64,000 nucleotides of DNA from Enterobacter ludwigii (GTDB lineage Bacteria; Pseudomonadota; Gammaproteobacteria; Enterobacterales; Enterobacteriaceae). The stretch is taken from contig CEFQ01000003.1 of the NCBI GenBank assembly GCA_900068845.1, positions 212,346 through 276,345 of the forward strand, given 5' to 3'. This document shows, one piece after another, positions 21,160-31,101 of the stretch. A program made the position numbers and the translations under genes. Position 1 is the first letter of the stretch. Every line of letters starts with the position of its first letter. The notes beneath the pieces were generated by a model. The model had not been told where the DNA came from. It was given only the letters and a program-made list of their open reading frames with translations, and made no database searches.

Positions 21160-21669
21160 TTATCCCAGTGAATGGAAGCCGCTGTTGAAGTAGATCATCG
21201 GCTCTGCCGCTTCACCAGGCAGAGCGATGCCAACAATCCGCGCCAGCAGCACGCTGTGCGTGTTCCACTCCACCACTTTCTCCAGCTGGCAATCAAAGCT
21301 CACCAGCGCATCAGCCAGAATCGGCGAGCCGGTATTCAGCGTCTGCCACGCACCGTTTTGAAAACGCTCGGCGCGACGTGAGGATTGGCTGAACTGGGCA
21401 CACAAGTCGTCATGCTGCTCACGCAGCACGTTAACGGCAAAATGGCCAGCTTCGATAAAGGCATCATGACTGGACGCGCTGCGATTGACGCACACCAGCA
21501 GACTGGGTGGCTCAGCGGCCAGCGAACTGACCGAGGTCGCAATCAGCCCCAGCTTTTCGCCCTGAAATTCAGTGGTAACCAGAGAAACACCCGCGGTTAA
21601 GCGACGCATGCCGTGACGAAACTCATCAAGAGAGATCGATTCCTGGCGAGTAATAGCGGTAACTGACAT
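21160..21669 (-). CDS. Flavin reductase family protein (RutF/HpaC-like)
   Basis: This 169-residue split-barrel flavin reductase has the family core MRRLTAGVSLVTTEFQGEKLGLIATSVSSL, then PPSLLVCVNRSASSHDAF and FAVNVLREQH. Members supply FMNH2 or FADH2 to two-component monooxygenases; RutF and HpaC are the nearest named types I recognise. No monooxygenase gene lies beside it. It is convergent with the RutE-like gene, which fits a loose pyrimidine or aldehyde-related pair, though this is inference. Confidence 0.82.
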   Translation of the reverse strand: MSVTAITRQESISLDEFRHGMRRLTAGVSLVTTEFQGEKLGLIATSVSSLAAEPPSLLVCVNRSASSHDAFIEAGHFAVNVLREQHDDLCAQFSQSSRRAERFQNGAWQTLNTGSPILADALVSFDCQLEKVVEWNTHSVLLARIVGIALPGEAAEPMIYFNSGFHSLG

Positions 21670-21962
21670 AAAAAACTCCGACGTGCATGCTTCTGATGCG
21701 CACGATTGGCAGATGAATGAATTGGTTAGCGCACTTCAATGTGCCTTTTTACTGTCCAAATCCTACACCACATCAGGCCGTTCGGCACCCGTTCAGCGAT
21801 GAATCTGCAAAAGCGTTCTATGCAAAGTTGCTAAATGGGATTGCCGTACGGCTTCGTCCTTATCTGAAATATCACCTATTCCATCTTAAGCCGGATGCAA
21901 ACCCATGAGAAAATTCTTACAATAGCGCTGATGATTATTCGACCATTTTCACGGAGCGACAG

Positions 21963-22709
21963 ATGGCTAGTCATTTTGTACGTTGGATAGGTAATCCGCC
22001 CTTTTCTTCCGAGAACATGCGGGTGCCACAGGAAGTGATTCATAGCGCTCAGCGCTTCGCTGACAAGCGTCGCGGACGCTTTCTTGCCGCACGCGAGTTG
22101 CTGGCTCAGCTGATGCTGCGCGTCTACGGCATTCGCGAACTCCCCGCGCTGATGACCACCAGCAGCGGACGTCCCTGTTTTGCCGATGCCAACCTGCCCG
22201 ATTTCAGCATTTCTTACGCTGGAAATACTATCGGTGTGCTGCTGGCCGAAGAAGGCGGTCGCGCCGGGCTGGATATGGAAATTGTCCGCGCGCACAGTCG
22301 TCAAACGCAGGACATGTTAACGCAGGATCTCTCCTCCGGCGAAAAAGCCTGGATCAACGCGCAGCAGGATTTCATGGAAGCGCTGACGCAAATCTGGACG
22401 CTACGCCAAAGCATTCTCAAGCTCACCGGTGAAACCAATAGCGGTATTGATTCACTGCGTTTGCATCCTGCGGCCGGACGGCTGCGCTCCACCGTATTTC
22501 CTGATATTCAGGCGGTGTGTGATGCCGAACCCACGCTGGTGTGGTCGTGCGCGCTGTCGCCCGGCACCGAACGCTTACACTTGTGGGAGATTGATGGCGC
22601 GCAGCAATGGCAAGCGCTGCGCGATGTCGAGATTAGCAAACCCAATATTGGCCCGCGCACCCTGCGCCTGACCAGCCTGGTCGCACCGCAAGAGATGGGA
22701 CATCTGTAA
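21963..22709 (+). CDS. yieE: 4'-phosphopantetheinyl transferase-like protein YieE
   Basis: This 248-residue protein has the Sfp/HetI/AcpT fold and matches E. coli YieE over its whole length (FLAARELLAQLMLRVYGIRELP, FSISYAGNTIGVLL, CDAEPTLVWS). The metal-binding GLDMEIV (the G-D-E motif) is present. The usual W-x-x-K-E motif is replaced by WTLRQSILKLTG, lacking the Lys-Glu pair; E. coli YieE also lacks it. Position next to adeP-yieH is as in E. coli. The carrier-protein target is unknown and reduced or altered activity is possible. In the 293-bp gap before it (21670-21962) I see no gene. Confidence 0.9.
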   Translation: MASHFVRWIGNPPFSSENMRVPQEVIHSAQRFADKRRGRFLAARELLAQLMLRVYGIRELPALMTTSSGRPCFADANLPDFSISYAGNTIGVLLAEEGGRAGLDMEIVRAHSRQTQDMLTQDLSSGEKAWINAQQDFMEALTQIWTLRQSILKLTGETNSGIDSLRLHPAAGRLRSTVFPDIQAVCDAEPTLVWSCALSPGTERLHLWEIDGAQQWQALRDVEISKPNIGPRTLRLTSLVAPQEMGHL

Positions 22710-22710
22710 A

Positions 22711-22735
22711 AAAGGCCGCTGAAGCGGCCTTTTCG
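22711..22735. terminator. Bidirectional terminator yieE/adeP
   Basis: A 10-bp perfect stem (aaaggccgct 22711-22720, agcggccttt 22723-22732) with a 2-base gap is flanked by A and T runs on both sides. It sits between the convergent stops of yieE and adeP. Confidence 0.88.
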
Positions 22736-22736
22736 T

Positions 22737-24050
22737 TTAGTGAGCGTCGATAAAGACGATTTTTAGCACGAACAACAGTGCAACCACCACCACACACGGG
22801 CTGATTTCACGCCAGCGGCCGGTTCCCAACTTCATCACGCAGTAAGAGATAAAGCCCAGCGCGATACCTTCGGTGATCGAGAAGCTGAAGGGCATCATTG
22901 CCGCAGTAACGAATGCCGGCACCGCTTCGGTGAGATCATCCCACTGCACGCGTGACAGCGACGCCGTCATCAACACACCAACGTAAATCAGCGCACCTGC
23001 CGCCGCATAAGACGGCACCATCGCCGCCAGCGGTGACAGGAACATCACCAGTAGGAACAGAATCCCCGTGATCACCGCCATCAAGCCGGTACGACCGCCG
23101 ATCGCCACGCCAGATGAGCTTTCAATATAGGCCGTCACCGATGAGGTACCGATCAGCGAACCGGTCACCGAACTGATGCTATCGACGTACAGCGCCTGCT
23201 TCATGCGCGGGAAAGTGCCTTTCTCGTCGGTGAGGCCAGCTTTATCAGTCACGCCAATCAGCGTGCCAGAGGAGTCGAACAGGTTGACCAGCATAAATGA
23301 GAAGATCACACCCGCCATACCGATGTTGAACGCGCCTTTAATATCGACCTGCCCCACAACGGAAGTGATAGCAGGCGGAGCCGCGAACACGCCGCTGAAT
23401 TTCACATCGCCAATCATCAGGCCGAGCGCGGTTGTTACCACAATCGATACCAGCACCGCCGCATGGATGTTGCGCGAAGCCAGAATCGCGATGATGAAGA
23501 AACCGAGCGCTCCGAGTAGCACGCTGTGCGAGGTTAGATTGCCAACGGCAACAATCGTGTCAGCGTTCGGCACAATGATCCCGGCATTTTTCAGCCCCAT
23601 CATGGCGATAAACAGGCCGATACCGGCGGTGATGCCAACGCGCAGGCTCAGCGGAATATTGGCAATCATCCAGTAGCGCACGCGCAGCAGGGTGAGGATC
23701 AACAGGCCCAGCGCGCCCCAGAAAATCGCGCCCATGCCAATCTGCCACGAATAGCCCATCGCACCGACCACCACAAAGGCGAAGAAGGCGTTCAGGCCCA
23801 TCGCTGGCGCCAATGCCACCGGCAAGTTCGCCACCAGCCCCATCAGGATGCTGCCGAACGCGGCAATCAAGCAGGTAGTGACAAACACTGCCTGCGTATC
23901 CATGCCCGCCACACCGAGAATTTGCGGGTTAACAAAAACGATGTACACCATCGTCAGGAAAGTCGTGCAACCGGCAATCACTTCGGTGCGCACGGTGGTT
24001 CCGTGTTCCTGCAGTTTGAAGATACGCTGCAAAAGGCCCTGATTTGTCAT
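22737..24050 (-). CDS. adeP: Adenine permease AdeP (NCS2/AzgA family)
   Basis: This 437-residue polytopic permease imports adenine by proton symport. Family hallmarks are TEVIAGCTTFLTMVYIVFVNPQIL, ALAPAMGLNAFFAFVVV, LVNLFDSSGTLIGVTDKAGL and GTSSVTAYIESSSGVAIGGRTGL. About 12-14 membrane segments are evident. I chose the ATG of MTNQGLLQRIFKL, where homology to E. coli AdeP (YieG) starts; 21 extra upstream residues have no homology. It is divergent from yieH with a LacI-type palindrome between them. Confidence 0.93.
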   Translation of the reverse strand: MTNQGLLQRIFKLQEHGTTVRTEVIAGCTTFLTMVYIVFVNPQILGVAGMDTQAVFVTTCLIAAFGSILMGLVANLPVALAPAMGLNAFFAFVVVGAMGYSWQIGMGAIFWGALGLLILTLLRVRYWMIANIPLSLRVGITAGIGLFIAMMGLKNAGIIVPNADTIVAVGNLTSHSVLLGALGFFIIAILASRNIHAAVLVSIVVTTALGLMIGDVKFSGVFAAPPAITSVVGQVDIKGAFNIGMAGVIFSFMLVNLFDSSGTLIGVTDKAGLTDEKGTFPRMKQALYVDSISSVTGSLIGTSSVTAYIESSSGVAIGGRTGLMAVITGILFLLVMFLSPLAAMVPSYAAAGALIYVGVLMTASLSRVQWDDLTEAVPAFVTAAMMPFSFSITEGIALGFISYCVMKLGTGRWREISPCVVVVALLFVLKIVFIDAH

Positions 24051-24122
24051 TCCACTGTTCCGATGAAAAATTTTATCGCCGCGTATCGTATAGAGTTTAG
24101 CGCGGCAAAACACTGATTTTTC

Positions 24123-24134
24123 GCAACCGGTTGC
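24123..24134. promoter_or_regulatory. LacI-family-type operator between adeP and yieH
   Basis: The 12-bp perfect palindrome gcaaccggttgc lies in the 152-bp divergent spacer. Its outline (CGCAA..TTGC) resembles the PurR box but has CCGG in place of the usual ACGT centre. PurR control of adeP is plausible; a gluconate-type regulator acting on yieH is the alternative. Confidence 0.5.
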
Positions 24135-24202
24135 TCAGGGTCGCTTTCTGCGCTCAGTGCGCTAGAGTGTCAGCTTATTGTTTAACAAAAGGATGATGTG
24201 CG

Positions 24203-24865
24203 ATGTCGGTTGAATGTATTTTTTTTGATTGCGACGGCACGCTGGTCGACAGCGAAGTGATCTGTACGCAATCTTACGTCAACACCTTTGCCCGCTACGG
24301 TATTGAATGCTCACTACAGCAGATGTTTGAGCAGTATAAAGGGGTCAAGCTTTACGACATCATCCGCGATGTTGCGGCAGCACATCAGGTTGAGTTGCCG
24401 CTCGAAGAAGTGGAAGCCGCCTATCGCGCCGAAGTGGCGCGATTGTTTGATCTCGATTTGCAGCCGATTGCCGGTGCCAAAGCGCTGGTGGAGTGCGTGA
24501 AAGTGCCGATGTGCGTGGTTTCAAACGGTACGGTTAAGAAGATGCAACATTCGCTGGGATTAACCGGCATGCTGCCGTATTTCGAAGAGAAGCTGTACAG
24601 CGGTTATGACATTAACCACTGGAAGCCAGATCCAGAGCTGATGTATCACGCCGCCGAGCAGATGCAGGTGCCGATTGAGAAGTGCATTCTGGTGGATGAT
24701 TCCGAGGCAGGCGCACGCGCGGGCATCGCGGCCGGGATTCCGGTGTTTTACTACTGCGCCGATGCGCACAATCCTGAGTTAGATCATCCGCTGGTGACGC
24801 GCTTTGACGATATGGCGCAATTGCCGGATCTGTGGCGTGCGCGCGGCTGGGATTTGGTGGGATAG
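24203..24865 (+). CDS. yieH: 6-phosphogluconate phosphatase YieH
   Basis: This 220-residue HAD-IA phosphatase has motif I FFDCDGTLVDSE (residues 7-18), motif II CVVSNGTVKKMQ, and motifs III/IV WKPDPELM and CILVDDSEAGARAG. The cap domain lies at about 20-85. E. coli YieH dephosphorylates 6-phosphogluconate in vitro. It follows the E. coli order adeP-yieH and ends directly at a palindromic repeat element. Confidence 0.92.
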   Translation: MSVECIFFDCDGTLVDSEVICTQSYVNTFARYGIECSLQQMFEQYKGVKLYDIIRDVAAAHQVELPLEEVEAAYRAEVARLFDLDLQPIAGAKALVECVKVPMCVVSNGTVKKMQHSLGLTGMLPYFEEKLYSGYDINHWKPDPELMYHAAEQMQVPIEKCILVDDSEAGARAGIAAGIPVFYYCADAHNPELDHPLVTRFDDMAQLPDLWRARGWDLVG

Positions 24866-25003
24866 TGCTGGCTGTCCCCCACCTCAGTCCTCCCCCACGA
24901 GTGGGGGAGCAAGATGCTGCCATATGTTGGTTGTGAATTCGCATGTAGCAGCATCTCCTTCCCCCACTTGTGGGGGAAGGCCGGGATGGGGGACAGCCAG
25001 CAC
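24865..25003. repeat. GC-rich palindromic element (BIME-like), reverse arrangement
   Basis: The outer arms, gtgctggctgtcccccacc (24865-24883) and its near complement (24984-25003), enclose two hairpins at 24890-24909 and 24957-24980. Inner complementary arms lie near 24911-24920 and 24944-24956. The same hairpin and gggggacagc modules occur at 11521-11623, but there the hairpins are on the outside. A further cagccagcac copy follows at 25019-25028. It overlaps the yieH stop and probably terminates or protects its mRNA. Confidence 0.87.
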
Positions 25004-25036
25004 GCACCGAAGAAAGGGCAGCCAGCACAATCCAAA

Positions 25037-26275
25037 TCAGCCAATCGCCCCCAGCGAATCCTCGTTGCTCTGCTTCTTCGGCAGCAGGAACAGCGTGGCG
25101 GCGATATCCAGCAGATAAATCAGTGCCAGCAGCGTAATCGCGGCGGTAAAGGAGATGTTGGTCGCCAGCAAACCAATCACCAGCGGACCAAAGCCACCCA
25201 CGCCGCGTCCGAGGTTGAACAACACGTTCTGCGCCGTGGCGCGGGCCTGCGTCGGGAAGGTGTCAGAAATCAGCGCGCCGTAGCCGCCAATCATGCCGTT
25301 CACAAACATCCCCATCAGCGCACCGGTAAACAGCATCACCGTGGGATCGCGCAGCTGCGCATACACCACCACCATCACCACCGCGCCGAACTGGTACAGC
25401 AGGAAGATTTTCCAGCGTGCGAAGCGATCGGCCAGCACGCCAAACAGCCAGATACCGAATGTCATGCCGACGACCGTTACCGCTGTCCACACGCCAGATT
25501 TTGTCAGGCTGAAGCCAAAGTTGGATGACAGATAGCTCGGCATCCAGATCATCAGCCCGTAATAACCAAAGTTTTGCACTGAGCAAAGGATGAATATCCC
25601 TAGACTGGCTTTGCTGGTCGCGCGATCGGCGAACAGAAATTTACTACGCGCAGCGAAAGAGAGCTGCGGCGTTTTCTCAACGTGGCGGGTAAAGCCTTCC
25701 GGCTCGCCCATGCTGCGACGAATCACAAATGACACCAGCGCCGGTAACAAACCAACGAGAAACATCCCGCGCCAGCCAATCACGCTCAGCAGCGGCGGCG
25801 TAATAAAGGCCGCCAGCAGCACACCAAGCTGCCAGCCAATGCCCACCCACGCTGAGGCGCGGTTGCGCTTCTCTTTCGGCCAGGCTTCAGCGATCAGCGC
25901 CATGCCGATGCCGAACTCACCGCCTAATCCCACGCCCGCCAGTGTGCGATACGCCAGCAGATCCCAATAACCTTGCGCCACTGCACACAGCCCGGTGAAA
26001 ACCGAGAACACTAAAATAGTGACGGTAAGAATGCGAATGCGGCCATAGCGATCGCTGAGATGACCAAACACGATGCCGCCGATCACTGCGCCGATCAGCG
26101 TCCAGGTGACCAGGGAACCGGCCTGAGAAGGATCGAGCGCCAGCGAAACGCTGATCGCTGGCAGCATAAAGCCGAGAATCAGCAGATCAAATCCGTCCAT
26201 CGCGTAGCCGCTGATGGCAGCCAGCATCGCTTTTGCCGGTGTAATGGCTTGTTTTTTAGGGAGTGGGGAGGACAT
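25037..26275 (-). CDS. MFS transporter, aromatic acid:H+ symporter type
   Basis: This 412-residue transporter has twelve predicted helices. GYAMDGFDLLILGFMLPAI with charged residues in TM1, GHLSDRYGRIRIL (motif A, loop 2-3) and AGVGLGGEFGIGMALIAEAWP (TM4-5) are typical of the AAHS/SHS acid symporters such as PcaK and ShiA. A small organic acid is the likely substrate, but I cannot name it. It is not part of the E. coli gene order here and has no catabolic partner next to it. Confidence 0.82.
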   Translation of the reverse strand: MSSPLPKKQAITPAKAMLAAISGYAMDGFDLLILGFMLPAISVSLALDPSQAGSLVTWTLIGAVIGGIVFGHLSDRYGRIRILTVTILVFSVFTGLCAVAQGYWDLLAYRTLAGVGLGGEFGIGMALIAEAWPKEKRNRASAWVGIGWQLGVLLAAFITPPLLSVIGWRGMFLVGLLPALVSFVIRRSMGEPEGFTRHVEKTPQLSFAARSKFLFADRATSKASLGIFILCSVQNFGYYGLMIWMPSYLSSNFGFSLTKSGVWTAVTVVGMTFGIWLFGVLADRFARWKIFLLYQFGAVVMVVVYAQLRDPTVMLFTGALMGMFVNGMIGGYGALISDTFPTQARATAQNVLFNLGRGVGGFGPLVIGLLATNISFTAAITLLALIYLLDIAATLFLLPKKQSNEDSLGAIG

Positions 26276-26354
26276 GCAGCAGCACCTTGCAGAAAAAAGT
26301 GCGCCAAGTATAAAGAGAGGGAATCGCCGAGAACAGACAGAATTTAAGCAGGCA

Positions 26355-26380
26355 GCCCGTTAACCACAGTGGCAACGGGC
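26355..26380 (-). terminator. Stem-loop after phoU
   Basis: A 7-bp stem (gcccgtt 26355-26361, aacgggc 26374-26380) lies 14 bases beyond the phoU stop codon. The following bases on the minus strand are not a clean T-run, so termination may be weak or Rho-assisted. Confidence 0.4.
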
Positions 26381-26394
26381 CGCTAAAGCGTCAA

Positions 26395-27129
26395 TCAAGA
26401 GGGTTTATTGCTGCCGTCATCGCCCGATAGCAGTTCATCCAGCTTGTCGCCGCCCACATGGCGGAAATCCTGACCTTTGACGAAATAGAAGATAATTTCG
26501 CAGATGTTCTGGCAGCGATCGCCGATACGCTCAATGGCGCGTGCGCAGAACAGCGCAGTCAACACGCTTGGGATAGTGCGCGGATCTTCCATCATGTACG
26601 TCATCAGCTGACGCACGATGCCTTCGTACTCTTTATCCACCTTCTTATCTTCGCGATAGATTTTGATGGCTTCGTTCAGATCCATGCGCGCAAACGCATC
26701 CAGCACATCATGCAGCATCTGCACGGTATGATGCCCAAGCGCTTCGAGGCTCACCAGCAGCGGCAGGTGCTGCTGGCTGAACTTCTCCAGCGCGGTGCGG
26801 CTGATTTTCTCTGCCACGTCACCAATGCGTTCCAGCTCAGAAATGGTCTTGATGATCGCCATCACCAGACGCAAATCGCTGGCGGTGGGTTGGCGCTTAG
26901 CGATGATGCGCACGCAGGCTTCATCAATCTCCACTTCCATCATGTTGACCTTCTGGTCGCCGTCAATGACGTGACGTGCCAGCTCGCCATCCTGATTGTG
27001 CATCGCGGTGATGGCATCCATGAGCTGCTTCTCAACCATGCCGCCCATGATCATCACTTGCGTGCGAATGTGCTCCAGCTCCGCATTGAACTGACCGGAG
27101 ATGTGTTTGTTCAGATTTAAATTATCCAT
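26395..27129 (-). CDS. phoU: Phosphate signalling protein PhoU
   Basis: This 244-residue all-helical protein is built of two PhoU three-helix repeats (about 15-105 and 120-215), each with the conserved acidic metal-binding pattern ([14 protein letters not shown] and [15 protein letters not shown]). It links the Pst transporter to PhoR and keeps the Pho regulon off when phosphate is plentiful. It is the last gene of pstSCAB-phoU, 14 bases after pstB. Confidence 0.97.
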   Translation of the reverse strand: MDNLNLNKHISGQFNAELEHIRTQVMIMGGMVEKQLMDAITAMHNQDGELARHVIDGDQKVNMMEVEIDEACVRIIAKRQPTASDLRLVMAIIKTISELERIGDVAEKISRTALEKFSQQHLPLLVSLEALGHHTVQMLHDVLDAFARMDLNEAIKIYREDKKVDKEYEGIVRQLMTYMMEDPRTIPSVLTALFCARAIERIGDRCQNICEIIFYFVKGQDFRHVGGDKLDELLSGDDGSNKPS

Positions 27130-27143
27130 GTGCGTCTCCTGAA

Positions 27144-27926
<783 letters not shown>

Positions 27927-27960
27927 TCATATGCAGCGCCGCCGAAGCCGCGCCGGGAAA

Positions 27961-28848
27961 TTAGTGTTTGCCCTTGGCGAAAATCACACGCGCCACAATG
28001 TTCAGCAGCAGCACGCACACTGTAATAATCAGCACACCCGCCCACGCCAGGCTTTGCCACTCGGCAAATGGGCTCATGGCGAATTTAAAAATGGTGACCG
28101 GCAGGTTAGCAATCGGCTGCATCATGTCGGTGCTCCAGAACTGGTTCGACAGCGCAGTAAACAGCAGCGGTGCGGTTTCACCGGCGATACGCGCCACGGC
28201 CAATAGCACACCGGTGATGATGCCGGAAACCGAGGCTTTCAGCGTAATCGCTGAAATCATCTTCCACTTCGGCGTACCCAGCGCATAAGCCGCTTCACGC
28301 ATGCTATCTGGCACCAGACGCAGCATGTTTTCGGAGGTGCGAATCACAATCGGAATTTGCAGCAGCGCCAGCGCAACCACACCGGCCCAACCAGAGAAGT
28401 GCTGCATCTGCGACACCACAATGGTGTAGACGAACAGGCCGACCACAATCGACGGGGCAGACAACAGAATGTCGTTGATGAAGCGAATCACTTCTGCCAG
28501 CCAGTGTTTACGGCCATATTCCGCCAGATAAATCCCGGCCATGATGCCGAGCGGCGTTCCGATGATCGTTGACCAGAAAATCAGTAAACCGCTGCCGACC
28601 AGGGCATTAGCTAAACCGCCGCCAGCCGTATTGGGCGGCGGGGTCGATTCGGTAAACAGTGACCAGCTCAACCCATCAACACCGCGCGTGACGGTGGTGA
28701 ATAAAATCCACACCAGCCAGAACAAGCCGAAGGCCATGGTCATCAGCGACAGCGTCAGGGCAATTTTGTTTTTGGTACTGCGCCACGCCTGCATTTTGCG
28801 GCGCGAGGCTTCCAGCTCAGCGCGAGCCTGCACTTCAATAACGGTCAT
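27961..28848 (-). CDS. pstA: Phosphate ABC transporter permease PstA
   Basis: This 295-residue permease has six predicted membrane helices. The EAA loop ([33 protein letters not shown]) contacts PstB. It overlaps pstC by four bases (ATGA), indicating translational coupling. Confidence 0.96.
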   Translation of the reverse strand: MTVIEVQARAELEASRRKMQAWRSTKNKIALTLSLMTMAFGLFWLVWILFTTVTRGVDGLSWSLFTESTPPPNTAGGGLANALVGSGLLIFWSTIIGTPLGIMAGIYLAEYGRKHWLAEVIRFINDILLSAPSIVVGLFVYTIVVSQMQHFSGWAGVVALALLQIPIVIRTSENMLRLVPDSMREAAYALGTPKWKMISAITLKASVSGIITGVLLAVARIAGETAPLLFTALSNQFWSTDMMQPIANLPVTIFKFAMSPFAEWQSLAWAGVLIITVCVLLLNIVARVIFAKGKH

Positions 28849-29807
28849 GAACGGGCTCCTTCACTCTTCGCCAGTCGCAGGATCATCAGTTTGGAGATCG
28901 CCAGCACGATAAAGGTAATCACGAACAGAATCAGGCCCAACTCCATCAGCGCGGCGACGTGGACACCGGATTCTGCCTCGGCGAATTCGTTGGCCAGCGC
29001 GGAGGTAATGCTGTTACCGGGCATAAACAGCGAGGCGCTATCCAGCTGGTAGGTGTTACCGATGATAAAGGTCACCGCCATGGTTTCACCCAACGCGCGC
29101 CCCAGACCGAGCATGACGCCGCCGATCACACCGTTTTTGGTGAAGGGCAGCACGATGCGCCAGATCACTTCCCACGTGGTACAGCCGATACCGTAAGCCG
29201 ACTCTTTCATCATTACCGGCGTTTGTTCAAACACGTCACGCATTACCGAGGCGATGTAAGGAATGATCATGATGGCGAGAATCACGCCCGCCGCAAGAAT
29301 ACCGATACCAAAAGCCGGGCCAGAGAACAGCGTGCCGACAATCGGGATATTCGACATCACATTGCCAACCGGCGTCTGGAAATATTCGGCGAACAGCGGG
29401 GCGAAAACAAACAGGCCCCACATGCCGTAAACGATGCTGGGAATCGCTGCCAGCAATTCAATGGCGGTGCCCAGCGGGCGACGCAGCCAGCCTGGCGCCA
29501 GTTCAGTCAGGAACAGCGCAATGCCGAAGCTCACCGGCACGGCAATGATCAAGGCGATAATCGAGGTGACGAGGGTGCCGTAAATCGGTACCAGCGCACC
29601 AAATTGTTCGTTTGGCGCATCCCAGGTTTTGTTCCACAGGAAAGAGAAACCAAATTTCTGGATGCTTGGCCAGGAGGAGAAAATCAGGGAGACGATAATG
29701 CCGCCCATCAACAGCAACACAATAAGCGCAGACAGTTTGACCAGTGCGCCGAAAATCATGTCGCCTTGTTTACCGGGGGCTTTGAACGTCGGCTTAGTGG
29801 CAGCCAT
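28845..29807 (-). CDS. pstC: Phosphate ABC transporter permease PstC
   Basis: This 320-residue permease has six predicted helices. The EAA-type loop is [45 protein letters not shown]. The N-terminus ([29 protein letters not shown]) aligns with E. coli PstC. It pairs with PstA to form the phosphate channel. Confidence 0.96.
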   Translation of the reverse strand: MAATKPTFKAPGKQGDMIFGALVKLSALIVLLLMGGIIVSLIFSSWPSIQKFGFSFLWNKTWDAPNEQFGALVPIYGTLVTSIIALIIAVPVSFGIALFLTELAPGWLRRPLGTAIELLAAIPSIVYGMWGLFVFAPLFAEYFQTPVGNVMSNIPIVGTLFSGPAFGIGILAAGVILAIMIIPYIASVMRDVFEQTPVMMKESAYGIGCTTWEVIWRIVLPFTKNGVIGGVMLGLGRALGETMAVTFIIGNTYQLDSASLFMPGNSITSALANEFAEAESGVHVAALMELGLILFVITFIVLAISKLMILRLAKSEGARS

Positions 29808-29881
29808 AGAATTCTCTGTTCTCAGGAGGATATCAGGGCGGCATTCATGACGCCGCCCATTGGAGTAGCCGGATAGGTCAG

Positions 29882-30925
29882 TTACTGGTACAGCGCTTTG
29901 CCGGCGCTATCTTTAATGTTGGCTTTCCACGCTGCACGAATCTGGTTTGCTACGCTTTCAGGCAGCGCGGCATAATCCAGGTCAGTGGCGGTTTTGCTGC
30001 CACCTTTGTAAGCCCAGTCGAAGAACTTCAGCACTTCGCTACCTTTCTCCGCATTCGCCTGATCTTTGTAAATCAGGATGAAGGTAGTTGAGGTGATCGG
30101 CCATGCATCGTTGCCTTTCTGGAAGGTCAGATCCTGAGCGAAGGTTTTGCTCCAGTCTGCGCCTTTCGCTGCATTAGCAAAGCTCTCTTCGCTTGGTGCT
30201 ACCGCTTTACCGTCGGCATCAACCAGTTTGGTGTAGGTCAGGTTGTTCTGCTTAGCGTAAGCATATTCCACGTAGCCAATTGAACCCGGCAGACGCTGCA
30301 CGAAGGCGGCCACACCGTCGTTACCTTTACCGCCGAGGCCGGTTGGCCAGTTAACGGTGTTACCTTTACCGATTTTGCTGTTCCACTCTTCGTTCACTTT
30401 CGCCAGGTAGCTGGTGAAGACGAATGACGTACCGGAACCGTCAGCGCGGCGAACCACGTTGATGTTGGAATCGGGCAGTTTCACGCCTGGGTTCAGTTTA
30501 GTGATCGCCGGGTCGTTCCACTTTTTGATGGTGCCGAGGTAGATATCACCCACGGTTTTACCGTCGAGGGTTAATTCACCTGATTTCACACCTGGGATGT
30601 TAACCGCCAGCACCACACCACCGATGACGGTAGGGAACTGGAACAGGCCGTTTTTCTGCAGATCTTCTTCTTTCATTGGCGCATCAGACGCACCGAAATC
30701 AACGGTTTTAGCAATGATTTGCTTCACGCCGCCTGAAGAACCAATTCCCTGATAGTTAACTTTGCTACCGGTGGCTTGCTGGTACTCGGCTGCCCACTTG
30801 GCATAAACCGGCGCCGGGAATGTCCCGCCTGCGCCAGTCAGATCGGTTGCTGCAAAAGCAGATACCGCGCTTACGGCGAAGGTGGCGGCGAGGATTCGGG
30901 CTACGGTGCTACGCATCAGTGTCAT
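29882..30925 (-). CDS. pstS: Periplasmic phosphate-binding protein PstS
   Basis: This 347-residue protein has a Sec signal peptide cleaved near SAFA|ATD. The mature chain opens [17 protein letters not shown] and includes the phosphate-contact segments [20 protein letters not shown] and [12 protein letters not shown]. It delivers phosphate to PstCA. The start is an ATG after a strong CTGGAGGG site. Two Pho boxes and a -10 lie upstream. Confidence 0.97.
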   Translation of the reverse strand: MTLMRSTVARILAATFAVSAVSAFAATDLTGAGGTFPAPVYAKWAAEYQQATGSKVNYQGIGSSGGVKQIIAKTVDFGASDAPMKEEDLQKNGLFQFPTVIGGVVLAVNIPGVKSGELTLDGKTVGDIYLGTIKKWNDPAITKLNPGVKLPDSNINVVRRADGSGTSFVFTSYLAKVNEEWNSKIGKGNTVNWPTGLGGKGNDGVAAFVQRLPGSIGYVEYAYAKQNNLTYTKLVDADGKAVAPSEESFANAAKGADWSKTFAQDLTFQKGNDAWPITSTTFILIYKDQANAEKGSEVLKFFDWAYKGGSKTATDLDYAALPESVANQIRAAWKANIKDSAGKALYQ

Positions 30926-30998
30926 GTTCCCTCCAGGGGATTCAAAAAAATCAGGCTCAATGCCTTTTTAGTAGGAGTTAGTGATTGCTGCTGGAGGC

Positions 30999-31054
30999 AA
31001 AATAGGACAGTTTGATGACAGTGAAATGTACGAAATATGACAGTTATATGACAG
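30999..31054 (-). promoter_or_regulatory. Tandem Pho boxes and -10 of the pst operon
   Basis: On the minus strand a near-consensus PhoB box, ctgtcatataactgtcat, spans 31054-31037. A second box, ctgtcatcaaactgtcct, spans 31021-31004 and is followed at once by the -10 TATTTT (31004-30999). The layout is the same as in the E. coli pstS promoter. Phosphate-starvation activation by PhoB is therefore expected. Confidence 0.92.
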
Positions 31055-31069
31055 CGTGCAGAAATGAAG

Positions 31070-31090
31070 CGGGCCCATTGCGGGCCCACT
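31070..31090 (-). terminator. glmS terminator-like stem-loop
   Basis: Paired gggccc blocks at 31071-31076 and 31082-31087, with extra flanking pairs, form a very GC-rich hairpin 12 bases after the glmS stop. The T tract on the minus strand is poor. It may insulate glmS from the pst promoter. Confidence 0.5.
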
Positions 31091-31101
31091 CTTGTGACTG
31101 A

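Noticed and set aside
24804..25528. Open frames over and after the repeat element at 24.9 kb
   Set aside because: They read through palindromic repeat and antisense to the MFS gene; low-complexity products with no ribosome sites.
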